Source: JAKACA01 sp050010115 (GTDB lineage Bacteria; Actinomycetota; Acidimicrobiia; Acidimicrobiales; Bog-793). From it: DNA of 64,000 bases. Positions 48,541 to 56,422 of this stretch are shown here, piece by piece; the first letter of the stretch is position 1, and every line of letters begins with the position of its first letter. The stretch covers positions 66,192 to 130,191 of the forward strand of contig JBEKLQ010000002.1 of NCBI GenBank assembly GCA_050010115.1. Reading direction: 5' to 3'. A program made the translations under genes and the position numbers. The notes under the pieces were generated by a model. That model saw only the letters and a list, made by a program, of their open reading frames with translations, was not told the origin of the DNA and ran no database searches.

Positions 48541-49653
48541 GTGGATCTCGAAGCGCTCCGCTCCAACGGGTTGTACGACCCCGAGGCTGCGAACGCGGGC
48601 GAGCGCCTCGCCTTGATCGAGCACCTCGTCGCCCTCGGCGCCACGATCCCGCAGATGGTCGCGGCGCAACGAGCCGGACTGCTCGAGTCGCTCGGTGGCG
48701 ACCTCATGTTCTTCGATCTCGGAACGCCACTCACGGTGCAACAGGTGGCCGAGCAGTGCCAGGTCACCGCCGATCGGGTACTGCGCGTCAGGATCGCAAG
48801 CGGCATCCCGGCTGACGAGAACAGCCTGCTGCCGGACTGGATGCCCGAAGTCGTCGTGGCGTTCGAACTGGCCGCCGCCATGTTCGGCGAGCCTGCTCTG
48901 CTTGCTTTCACCCGGGTGATGGGGGCGTCGTCGGCTCGTATCGGCGAGGCGGCCGTCGGGCTCTTCCTGAGCGAGATCGAGTCGCAGTTCGCCCAGCCGG
49001 GAGTGACCGAGCTCGATCGCGCACGGGCGATCGAAGAGGCGAACGGGTTGTTCGACGTGATCGCCCAGACCATGACGAGGCTCATGCGTGAGCACCTGAT
49101 CCTGGCGGTCCGGCGCCAGCGCACGATGGAGAACGCCGGCATCGGCCCGGTGGCGGTCGGGATCTGCGTGGGTTTCGTGGATCTCGTCGGTTCGACCGAG
49201 TGGGCCGCCTCGATCTCGCTGCGCGAGCAGGCCGCCGCCATTGCAAGGTTCGAGTCGGCTGCCTGGGACATCGCCACCAGCCGGCGAGGCCGGATCGTCA
49301 AGCTCATCGGAGACGAGGCGATGTTCGTCGCCCTCGACCCCGTCGATGCCTGCCGGATCGCCTCCGACCTCTGCGCCGCCGCCGGAGCCGAGCCGTCACT
49401 GCCGTCGGCGCGCGGTGCCGTGGGTGTCGGGGACGTCGTCTTGCGCGACGGGGACTACTACGGCCCGCTCGTGCACCTGGTGGCCCGATTGGTCAAGGCA
49501 GCGGACACCGGTGAGGTCGTCGTGACTGCCGAGCTGCGCGAGCGGTGCGAGCGCGTGGATGCGGGGGCCTTCGGCTTCGAGTCACTCGGGGTCCAGGCAC
49601 TGAGAGGTATCGAGGAACCGGTGGAGCTGTCCAAGCTGCGCACCCCCCGTTGA
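48541..49653 (+). CDS. class III adenylate/guanylate cyclase-domain protein with regulatory N-domain
   Basis: 370 residues from the GTG at 48541; a GTG at 48502 overlapping the previous stop is an alternative. Residues 1-195 resemble the adenylate cyclase regulatory domain (helical, with an HTH-like TVQQVAEQCQVTADRVLRVRIASG). The C-terminal catalytic domain keeps both metal aspartates (D214 in GFVDLVGSTE, D258 in KLIGDEAMF), purine-selecting Lys254 and Asp305, and Arg316. The transition-state Asn of the VNxxxR motif is His312 (YYGPLVHLVARL). Activity may be reduced or altered. The Lys/Asp pair predicts ATP and hence cAMP if active. It converges with the VWA gene. Confidence 0.85.
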   Translation: MDLEALRSNGLYDPEAANAGERLALIEHLVALGATIPQMVAAQRAGLLESLGGDLMFFDLGTPLTVQQVAEQCQVTADRVLRVRIASGIPADENSLLPDWMPEVVVAFELAAAMFGEPALLAFTRVMGASSARIGEAAVGLFLSEIESQFAQPGVTELDRARAIEEANGLFDVIAQTMTRLMREHLILAVRRQRTMENAGIGPVAVGICVGFVDLVGSTEWAASISLREQAAAIARFESAAWDIATSRRGRIVKLIGDEAMFVALDPVDACRIASDLCAAAGAEPSLPSARGAVGVGDVVLRDGDYYGPLVHLVARLVKAADTGEVVVTAELRERCERVDAGAFGFESLGVQALRGIEEPVELSKLRTPR

Positions 49654-49672
49654 GGTCGGGCGCGGCGGCACC

Positions 49673-51190
49673 TTACACGAGGTGCTCGACGAAACCCTCC
49701 AGCTGCCTCAGGTTCCGGCACTCGTAGACGCCATCGCAGAACTGGGCGTACTGCTCTACGATCGAGTCGCCACTCCCCCAGTACGACCGGGGCTCGGGGT
49801 TGAGCCAGTAGACGTGGCGGGCACGGTGACGCAACTCTTTCACCACCCAGGCCTCGGGCGAGTGGTAGTTGGACCGGGCGTCGCCGAGCAGGATGATGCT
49901 GGTCTTCGGCCCGACGTCGCGGCCCCATCGCTGCCAGAACACGTTGAGGGCATGCCCGTAGTCGGAGTGCCCGTCCACCCAGACCACGTCTGCTTCCTGG
50001 TTCACACGGTGGATGGCCTCACCGACGGTCTCGGAGCGCTCGAAGATCCCGGTGACCTCATCGATGCCGTCGATGAACACGAAACTCCGCACCTGAGAGA
50101 ACTGGGCCGCGATGGCGTGCACGAGGTGCAGCGTGAAGCGAGCGAACGCCGCCACCGAGCCGGAGATGTCGGCGATGACGAATATCTCCGGCTTGGTTGG
50201 CTTGGGGTGGCGGAACCTCGGCTCGGCCGGCACCCCGCCATAGGACAACGAGTGGCGCATCGTCGAGCGGAAGTCGAGGGCGCCGCGGCGGAGGTGCCGC
50301 CGCTTGCGAGCGAGGCGAGCCTGCAGCTTGCGGGCCAGGGGCTGGATGGCTTTGCGGATCTGGACGAGCTCTTCGCGGGTGGCGTGCATGAAGTCCACGT
50401 CCTCCGGCAGGGGCTTGCGCAACGAGCGGGCGAGCGCCTCGACACCGCGGTCGGCGACGAGCCGACGCCGGATCTCCGCCTCGATCTCGCGGCGGAGCTC
50501 GTCGATCCTCGCCTTGTACTCGTCCTCCAGCAGCCGCTGCTCGAGCGCGGTCAGCTTGCCCTGGCTGAGCCCGCGCAGCACCGGCCCGGGCAGTGCGCCG
50601 GCGTCGCCGTCGGCGCCCGATCTCTCACCCGGTGGCCCCTCGTCGGAGTGCGCCTCGGCCACGAGGCGCGCCAGCACCCCGTCGAGATCGAGGTTCCGCA
50701 GGGTCCGGTACAAGTAGTAGGTACCACCGACCGGGCGGCCAGGTTCCATGCCGGCGTACCGGCCGACAGCGAGCCGGGCGACCGCCGCCAGCACCGCTTG
50801 GTCACCGTCTCGGAGCGCCTTGTACAACATGGCGGCGATCTCCTCCGGCGTCACCGCCTCGCCGCCGCCGCCGCCCTCGCCTTTGCCACGACCCTCTCCC
50901 CTACCCTGTCCAGCCGCGTTGTCGTCATTGGGACGCCGGTTCGACGCATCGTCCTCGGCGATGTCGTACTGCGGGCCCCGCATCGAGAAGTAGACCTCGA
51001 AGGCGGTGTCGAACGCCCGCCAGTGCGACGACGACTTCACGAGCGTCGCCCCGAGGGCGTACTTGATCGCTTGGCGGTCCTCCAGCGGGAGGTGTCGGAT
51101 CGCCTCGGCTGCGTCCGCGGCCTCCGTCACCGAGACCGGCAGGCCTGCCCGCCGCAGCTCGGAGACGAAACCCGTCAGGACGTCAAGCAC
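49673..51190 (-). CDS. VWA domain protein, CoxE-like
   Basis: 505 residues from a GTG whose first base pairs overlap the MoxR stop (1 nt). The N-terminus (FVSELRRAGLPVSVTEAADAAEAI) and the C-terminal von Willebrand A domain with a MIDAS motif (VIADISGSVAAFARF, then DGHSDYGHALNVF) match the CoxE/YeaD-type partner of MoxR ATPases. A charged Arg/Glu-rich middle (about residues 210-300) and a Gly/Asp-rich low-complexity segment near residue 90-110 are present. MoxR/VWA pairs act as chaperones inserting metals or remodelling enzyme complexes. No client enzyme (for example CO dehydrogenase) is encoded nearby. Confidence 0.87.
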   Translation of the reverse strand: MLDVLTGFVSELRRAGLPVSVTEAADAAEAIRHLPLEDRQAIKYALGATLVKSSSHWRAFDTAFEVYFSMRGPQYDIAEDDASNRRPNDDNAAGQGRGEGRGKGEGGGGGEAVTPEEIAAMLYKALRDGDQAVLAAVARLAVGRYAGMEPGRPVGGTYYLYRTLRNLDLDGVLARLVAEAHSDEGPPGERSGADGDAGALPGPVLRGLSQGKLTALEQRLLEDEYKARIDELRREIEAEIRRRLVADRGVEALARSLRKPLPEDVDFMHATREELVQIRKAIQPLARKLQARLARKRRHLRRGALDFRSTMRHSLSYGGVPAEPRFRHPKPTKPEIFVIADISGSVAAFARFTLHLVHAIAAQFSQVRSFVFIDGIDEVTGIFERSETVGEAIHRVNQEADVVWVDGHSDYGHALNVFWQRWGRDVGPKTSIILLGDARSNYHSPEAWVVKELRHRARHVYWLNPEPRSYWGSGDSIVEQYAQFCDGVYECRNLRQLEGFVEHLV

Positions 51191-52158
51191 TAGCCCCCCG
51201 AACCGACAAGTCCGGCGCCCGACTTCGTCGAGGCCAGCTCCTTCGCCGCCACCTCGATGTCCGAGCGGTACTTGAGCAACAGGTGGAGCGTCTCGGTCGC
51301 CGTGCGCTCATCGACGCTCTCGATGCCCAACAGGACGAGGGTCCGTGCCCAGTCGAGGGTCTCGGAGATGGAGGGGTGCTTCTTCAGATCGAGTGAGCGC
51401 AGCGACCGGACGATGCGGGCGACCTGGTCCGCCAACTCGTGGGTGATGTCCGGGACCTTCTTCAGCACGATCTCGCGCTCTCGCTCGACCGACGGGTAGT
51501 CGAGGTGCAAGAAGAGGCAACGGCGCTTCAACGCCTCGGAAAGCTCACGAGTGTTGTTCGAGGTGAGGAACACGAGCGGGATCTGCGTCGCCTTCACGGT
51601 TCCGAGCTCCGGAATGGAGACCTGGTAGTCGGACAGGATCTCCAGCAGCAGCGCCTCGGTCTCGATCTCCAGGCGGTCGACCTCGTCGACGAGCAGGACG
51701 ACCGGATCGGTGGCGCGGATCGCCTCGAGCAGCGGCCTCGTCAGGAGGAACTCCTCTGAGAAGATGTCCTCCTCCAGCTCATTCCAACCGGCGCGGCGCT
51801 CGCCCGCGTCCGCCGTTCCTTCGACCTGGATACGGAGGAGCTGTTTCTTGTAGTTCCATTCGTACAGCGCCTTCGACTCGTCGAGGCCCTCGTAGCACTG
51901 GAGCCGGATGAGTCGTGCCCCGGTCAAGCGGGCGATGGACTTGGCCAGCTCGGTCTTGCCGGTTCCCGCAGGCCCTTCGACGAGCACCGGCTTGGCGAGA
52001 CGGTCGGCGAGGTAGACGACGCCGGCCAGCCCGTCGTCGGCCAGGTACCCGACCGTCGCCAACGCGTCACGGAGCGCCGGCACCGACTCGAAGCGCGGCG
52101 CCGACAGCGGCAGGTCCGCACCCCACATGCCGTTGCCAGATGCTGGCGTATCGATCAC
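51190..52158 (-). CDS. MoxR-family AAA ATPase
   Basis: 322 residues. Walker A is in VEGPAGTGKTELAKSIAR, Walker B in DPVVLLVDEVDRLE, sensor 1 in LVFLTSNNTRELSEALKRRCLFLHLDYP, and the YEWNYKKQLLRIQ pore/insert region is typical of the CoxD-like MoxR branch. The GTG start overlaps the proA stop (GTGA, 52155-52158) and its own stop overlaps the VWA gene, so proA-moxR-vwa are translationally coupled. It powers a MoxR/VWA remodelling system of unknown client. Confidence 0.9.
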   Translation of the reverse strand: MIDTPASGNGMWGADLPLSAPRFESVPALRDALATVGYLADDGLAGVVYLADRLAKPVLVEGPAGTGKTELAKSIARLTGARLIRLQCYEGLDESKALYEWNYKKQLLRIQVEGTADAGERRAGWNELEEDIFSEEFLLTRPLLEAIRATDPVVLLVDEVDRLEIETEALLLEILSDYQVSIPELGTVKATQIPLVFLTSNNTRELSEALKRRCLFLHLDYPSVEREREIVLKKVPDITHELADQVARIVRSLRSLDLKKHPSISETLDWARTLVLLGIESVDERTATETLHLLLKYRSDIEVAAKELASTKSGAGLVGSGG

Positions 52159-53462
52159 GTCCGGACCTGCCCTTCCCCATAGATTGCGTACTTCACGGTC
52201 GTCAGCTCACGGAGGCCCATCGGGCCGCGAGCGTGCAGCTTCTGCGTGGAGATGCCGACCTCCGCGCCGAGACCGAGCTCTCCGCCGTCGACGAAACGTG
52301 TCGACGCGTTCACGAGCACCGCCGCCGCGTCGACCTCCCGGACGAACCGGCGAGCCGCTGCGATATCCCGCGTGACGATCGCCTCGGAGTGCCCTGAACC
52401 GTAGCGGGCGATGTGGGCGATGGCCGCATCCAGGCCGCCGACGACCGCCACGGACATCTTGAGGTCCAGGTACTCCCGCCCGTAGTCGTCGGCAGCGGCA
52501 GGACCGATGCCCGGCACGAGAGCCCGGGCGCGCTCGTCGCCGACGAGCTCGACGCCCTCGGCGGTGAGCCGCCGGGCGATCCTCGGCAGGAACTCTCCGG
52601 CAACGGCGGCATGGACGACGAGCGACTCCGCCGCATTGCAGACGCTCGGTCGCTGCGTCTTGGCGTTGACGACGATCCGCTCGGCCATGTCGAGATCCGC
52701 CGCCGCGTCGACGTACACGTGGCAGTTGCCGTCGCCGTCGAGCACGTAGGGGACCGTTGCCTTGTCGAGGATCATCGCGATGAGGCCGGCGCCGCCGCGG
52801 GGGATCAGGCAGTCGATCACGCCGCGGAGCTGCACGAATTCCTCAGCGGTCTCGTGCCTCGTGTCCTCCACGAGGACCACGGCATCTGCGGGCAGTCCGG
52901 CCTTGACGGCGCCGTCCCTGATGGCCGTGGCGATCAGCCGGTTCGATCTGAGCGCCGATCCCGACCCCCGGAGCAAGGCTGCGTTGCCCGACTTGAGGCA
53001 CAGCGACGCCGCCTCGGAGGTGACGCTCGGCCGGTTCTCGTAGATGATTCCGACGACTCCGAGCGGCACCCGCACCCGCTCGACGACGAGGCCGTTCGGG
53101 CGCACGTGGCCCTCGAGGATCTCGCCGATCGGATCGGCGAGCGCCGCCACGGTGCGCAGCCCCTGGGCCATCGCTGCGACCCTGGCCACGGTCAGGCGCA
53201 GTCGGTCGACCGTGGTCGCCGTCGCATGGAATGTCTCGGCTCGGGCGACATCGGCAGCGTTCGCCTCCAGGATCTCGCCCGCACGAGCGCCGAGTAGGTC
53301 AGCAGCGTGACTCAGTGCCTCGTCCTTCTGCGCGGTACCGGCAATGGCGAGGACGTGGGAGGCCTCTACAGCCCTCCTACCCAGCTCGCTCAACTCAGTT
53401 CTGACAGCCACGACGTCATCAGATCCCGGGGCGTCGTGGCCGGCCTGGTGCGAATCGGCCAT
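52155..53462 (-). CDS. proA: gamma-glutamyl phosphate reductase
   Basis: 435 residues. NADPH-dependent reduction of gamma-glutamyl phosphate to glutamate 5-semialdehyde, second step of proline synthesis. Motifs are VPLGVVGIIYENRPSVTSEAASLCLKSGNAALLRGS, CLIPRGGAGLI, the nucleophile Cys in TQRPSVCNAAE, and ELGLGAEVGISTQKLHARGPMGLRELTTVKY. The first ~20 residues are an extra acidic/His-rich leader. It is separated from proB by an unknown gene and an opposite-strand HD hydrolase, an uncommon arrangement. Confidence 0.95.
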   Translation of the reverse strand: MADSHQAGHDAPGSDDVVAVRTELSELGRRAVEASHVLAIAGTAQKDEALSHAADLLGARAGEILEANAADVARAETFHATATTVDRLRLTVARVAAMAQGLRTVAALADPIGEILEGHVRPNGLVVERVRVPLGVVGIIYENRPSVTSEAASLCLKSGNAALLRGSGSALRSNRLIATAIRDGAVKAGLPADAVVLVEDTRHETAEEFVQLRGVIDCLIPRGGAGLIAMILDKATVPYVLDGDGNCHVYVDAAADLDMAERIVVNAKTQRPSVCNAAESLVVHAAVAGEFLPRIARRLTAEGVELVGDERARALVPGIGPAAADDYGREYLDLKMSVAVVGGLDAAIAHIARYGSGHSEAIVTRDIAAARRFVREVDAAAVLVNASTRFVDGGELGLGAEVGISTQKLHARGPMGLRELTTVKYAIYGEGQVRT

Positions 53463-53514
53463 GGCACAGGCTATCGGTCGGCGCTACGGCTCAGCCCGTG
53501 CCCGGCGGCGGCGA

Positions 53515-54450
53515 TCACTCTCCCCGGAGGTGGCGCGCCAGGCAATCCCGCTGCCAAGCGCGCTCAACCTCGGCCGCCGGCGCCCCATGCGAATCCTTGG
53601 CCGACTGCCGCGCCCGTTCAGCCGCATCGGTGGCAGCAACCCAGGCCGGCACGATCCCCGAGCGGCGTCCCGGGGTGAACAGCCCCCAAGCCGCCGTCGG
53701 GTTGCCGGCCGCCTCACCTACGGCCGCGACCGCTCCCTCGGCGACGACATCAGCCGCCGTGGCGCCGGCGCTACGGCCACTGGTCACCGACTCCTCGTAC
53801 CTGAGGTTCCCGGCTTCGACGAAGCGAGGAAACGCCTCGTGGCGCAAGGCCTCGACGGCGGCGAGCACCGCCTCCTGCGCCGCCGCGATCGCAGTCCATC
53901 GCTCGTCCTCGAACAGTGACTCGGCGTCGGCTTCGTTGTCGATCGCAGCGGAAAAGGCAAGATCCGCCAGCTCGGCACCCTTGCGGCGGAGGCGGTGGAT
54001 CGTTGCGACCCGGGACACCCGACCGAGCAACGCCGCGTCGGCCGCCGGGGCATCGTCCAGCCACTTCCTCACCTGAGAGAGCACAACAGACAGGGCGTCG
54101 CCGGTCGGCACCGGTTGCAAGGCGAGATCGCGGGTCACGTGCTCGGCGCAGTCAAGCGCGAAATATGCCGCCTCCCGCAGCGACCAAGCCGTCTCGCTCA
54201 CAAGCTCGGCGGTGCCTGCGACGTGGCGAGCGACGAAGATCCGCTCGCTGAGCGCGTCGAGCAACCCGTCGAGATCGAGGAGCGCCACCTGGCCATGGGC
54301 CGAGGGCTCGAGGACGGTCCCCACCGCGCCGCCGTTGTCTCCGTCGGCCGGCGACGGGAGCGACCAGATCGTCTCCTCGCCGTCGTGGATCTGCTTCCCG
54401 TGCCGATCAGTCGGTACGAACAATGCATCGGTCGGGATGTCGACAGTCAC
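53515..54450 (-). CDS. hypothetical protein, Ala-rich helical
   Basis: 311 residues from the GTG at 54450, strongly supported by GGAGG 6 nt upstream. I do not recognise the family. The N-terminus (VTVDIPTDALFVPTDRHGKQIHDGEETIWSLPSPADGDNGG) looks like a beta-rich segment. The rest is mostly helical, with acidic/alanine blocks and a motif-like LREAAYFALDCAEHVTRDLAL. No membrane segment, signal peptide or metal motif is visible. It is on the proA strand and ends 52 nt before proA, so it is probably co-expressed with it. Candidates such as a stress or immunity protein cannot be supported from sequence. Confidence 0.7.
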   Translation of the reverse strand: MTVDIPTDALFVPTDRHGKQIHDGEETIWSLPSPADGDNGGAVGTVLEPSAHGQVALLDLDGLLDALSERIFVARHVAGTAELVSETAWSLREAAYFALDCAEHVTRDLALQPVPTGDALSVVLSQVRKWLDDAPAADAALLGRVSRVATIHRLRRKGAELADLAFSAAIDNEADAESLFEDERWTAIAAAQEAVLAAVEALRHEAFPRFVEAGNLRYEESVTSGRSAGATAADVVAEGAVAAVGEAAGNPTAAWGLFTPGRRSGIVPAWVAATDAAERARQSAKDSHGAPAAEVERAWQRDCLARHLRGE

Positions 54451-54595
54451 TCGGTGCCTCCGGCGGGCTCGGGAACGGCCCAAAATAGTCGCACGTGCGG
54501 GACCTGCACTTCAGACAGCGCCTCCCGATCGATGAGCGCCACCTTGCTCACGGGAAAGTAGCCGCTCCGGGCCACATGCGGTCCATGATGGAGCG

Positions 54596-55228
54596 ATGAA
54601 CTGGCTGGAGCAGGCGCTCGAAGAGTCCGGGGTCGGAGAGCGATTGGGCCGCCAATTGCGTTTCGTCCTGGAGCTCGACCGGGCCAAGTCCGTGCTGCGA
54701 CGGACCTACGTGTCGGATGGCACCCGGCGGGAGAACGACGGCGAGCACATGTGGCACGCGATGCTGGCTGGGCTCGTCCTCGCCGAGCACGCCGACGAAC
54801 CGGTGGACGCGGTTCATCTCGCTCTCATGCTCGCCGTCCACGACATCGTCGAGATCGATGCCGGCGACACCTTCGTGTACGCGGATGCAGCTGTCCAAGC
54901 CCGCAAGGCGACCTTGGAGAAGGCCGCCGCCGAACGCATCTTCCGATTGCTCCCCGAGGACCAGCGAGATATGTTCTCCGAACTTTGGGAGGAGTTCGAG
55001 GCTCGCGCGACTCCGACGGCAAGGATGGCGGCGGCCATCGACCGTCTGCTGCCACTGATGCTCAACCGGGCGGTCGATGGCAGGACCTGGCGTGAGCACG
55101 GGATCACGGCAGAGCGGGTCGTCGAGGTCAACTCGAGGATCGCGGATGGCTCAGGCGCACTGTGGTCGTTCGCCCGGGTCGTCCTCGAACAGGCAGTTGC
55201 CGGCGGAACCCTCGACCCAGGGCCTTGA
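54596..55228 (+). CDS. HD-domain hydrolase, YfbR-like (HD_3)
   Basis: 210 residues. Metal ligands of the HD superfamily are in order: the first His in DGEHMWHAMLAGL, the HD doublet in LAVHDIVEIDAGDTFVY, and a later Asp in AAAIDRLLPLML. The layout (ELDRAKSVLRRTYVSDGTRRENDGEHMWH) matches the HD_3/YfbR-like group of 5'-nucleotidases or pyrophosphatases. It is the only plus-strand gene between proA and proB and converges with proB. CATGAT lies 6 nt before the ATG, and a GGAG is also there, so the start could be leaderless or led by a ribosome-binding site. Confidence 0.85.
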   Translation: MNWLEQALEESGVGERLGRQLRFVLELDRAKSVLRRTYVSDGTRRENDGEHMWHAMLAGLVLAEHADEPVDAVHLALMLAVHDIVEIDAGDTFVYADAAVQARKATLEKAAAERIFRLLPEDQRDMFSELWEEFEARATPTARMAAAIDRLLPLMLNRAVDGRTWREHGITAERVVEVNSRIADGSGALWSFARVVLEQAVAGGTLDPGP

Positions 55229-55270
55229 TGGCGGGATCACGCCGACCGGGGATCACGCCGCAGGCGGCGG

Positions 55271-56380
55271 CTACATGAGCACGACGAGGTCGTCGCGGTG
55301 CACGACCTCGTCGGCGAGATCGGCCGGTAACTCGGCCGTCCGCCGGCCGAGCCATTCGTGCGACCGCCCGGCGGGCACCCGCACGATCCCCTTGGCGAAC
55401 ACGACGCGATCCGGTCCACAGATCTCCACGGCGTCGTCCTCGAAGAAACCCCCCTCTGCCTCCGTCACCCCGGCCGCCAACAGGCTGGTGCCACGCTCGG
55501 TCACCGCAGCGCGCGCCCCCTCGTCGACCACGAGGCAGCCGGCCGGCTTGAGAGCGAAGGCGATCCAGAGCTTGCGAGCCGACAGCGACCTGCGGTGCTG
55601 GACGAACACGGTTCCGACGCCGGCCTCTCCGGCGACCGCGTCCCGGAGCACCGCCGGCCGGTCGGCGGCAGCGATGACGGTCCGCACGCCGGACCAGGCG
55701 GCGATCTTGGCGGCGGCGAGCTTCGATGCCATACCACCGCGGCCCGCCTCGCTGGCGGGACCGCCTGCGGCCCGCTCCAGCTGCTGATCGATCTCGATGA
55801 CCTCCTCGATCAGGGTGGCCTCCTCGTCGACACGGGGATCGGCACTGAACAGCCCCGCCGTGTCGGTGAGGAGCACAAGCAGGTCTGCCTGGATGAGGTG
55901 AGCCACGAGCGCTGCCAGCCGGTCGTTGTCCCCGAAGCGGATCTCGTCGTCGGCGATGGCGTCGTTCTCGTTCACCACCGGCACGACGCCGAGGTCGAGC
56001 AGCCGGTTCAGCGTCTCGCGGGCGTGGAGGTAGCGCTGACGGTGCCCGAAGTCGAGCGGAGCCAGCAGGACCTGACCGACCAGCAGGCCGAGGGCGCCGA
56101 AGGCGTCGTCGTAGACCCGCATCAGCCGGTGCTGGCCGATCGCCGAGAGCGCCTGCAACGTCACCGGGTCGACAGGTCGCGCCCCACCGGGAGACAGTGC
56201 TGCGACTCCCGCCGTCACGGCACCGGAGGTGACGAGTACGGTGCGGTGCCCGCTCTCCGCGAGCGTGGCGATGTCGTCGGCGAGCTTGGCGATGGCGTCC
56301 CGGTCCACGCCACCTTCTGGCAGCGTGACCGAGCTGGTCCCGATCTTCACGACGACGATCACCGGTTCACCCTGCCACAT
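55271..56380 (-). CDS. proB: glutamate 5-kinase
   Basis: 369 residues with both the amino-acid-kinase domain (VVVKIGTSSVTLPEGG, VTSGAVTAGVAAL, PVVNENDAIADDEIRFGDNDRLAALVA, GRGGMASKLAAAKIAAWSGV) and the C-terminal PUA domain (residues ~275-369). It phosphorylates glutamate in the first step of proline synthesis and is usually feedback-inhibited by proline. It lies 42 nt downstream of obg on the same strand, the conserved obg-proB order. A start at the GTG of VIVVVKIG is an alternative. Confidence 0.95.
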   Translation of the reverse strand: MWQGEPVIVVVKIGTSSVTLPEGGVDRDAIAKLADDIATLAESGHRTVLVTSGAVTAGVAALSPGGARPVDPVTLQALSAIGQHRLMRVYDDAFGALGLLVGQVLLAPLDFGHRQRYLHARETLNRLLDLGVVPVVNENDAIADDEIRFGDNDRLAALVAHLIQADLLVLLTDTAGLFSADPRVDEEATLIEEVIEIDQQLERAAGGPASEAGRGGMASKLAAAKIAAWSGVRTVIAAADRPAVLRDAVAGEAGVGTVFVQHRRSLSARKLWIAFALKPAGCLVVDEGARAAVTERGTSLLAAGVTEAEGGFFEDDAVEICGPDRVVFAKGIVRVPAGRSHEWLGRRTAELPADLADEVVHRDDLVVLM

Positions 56381-56422
56381 CGGGCCATGGGGTCTGCCAA
56401 ATAGAGCCCGTGGGCCGAACCA

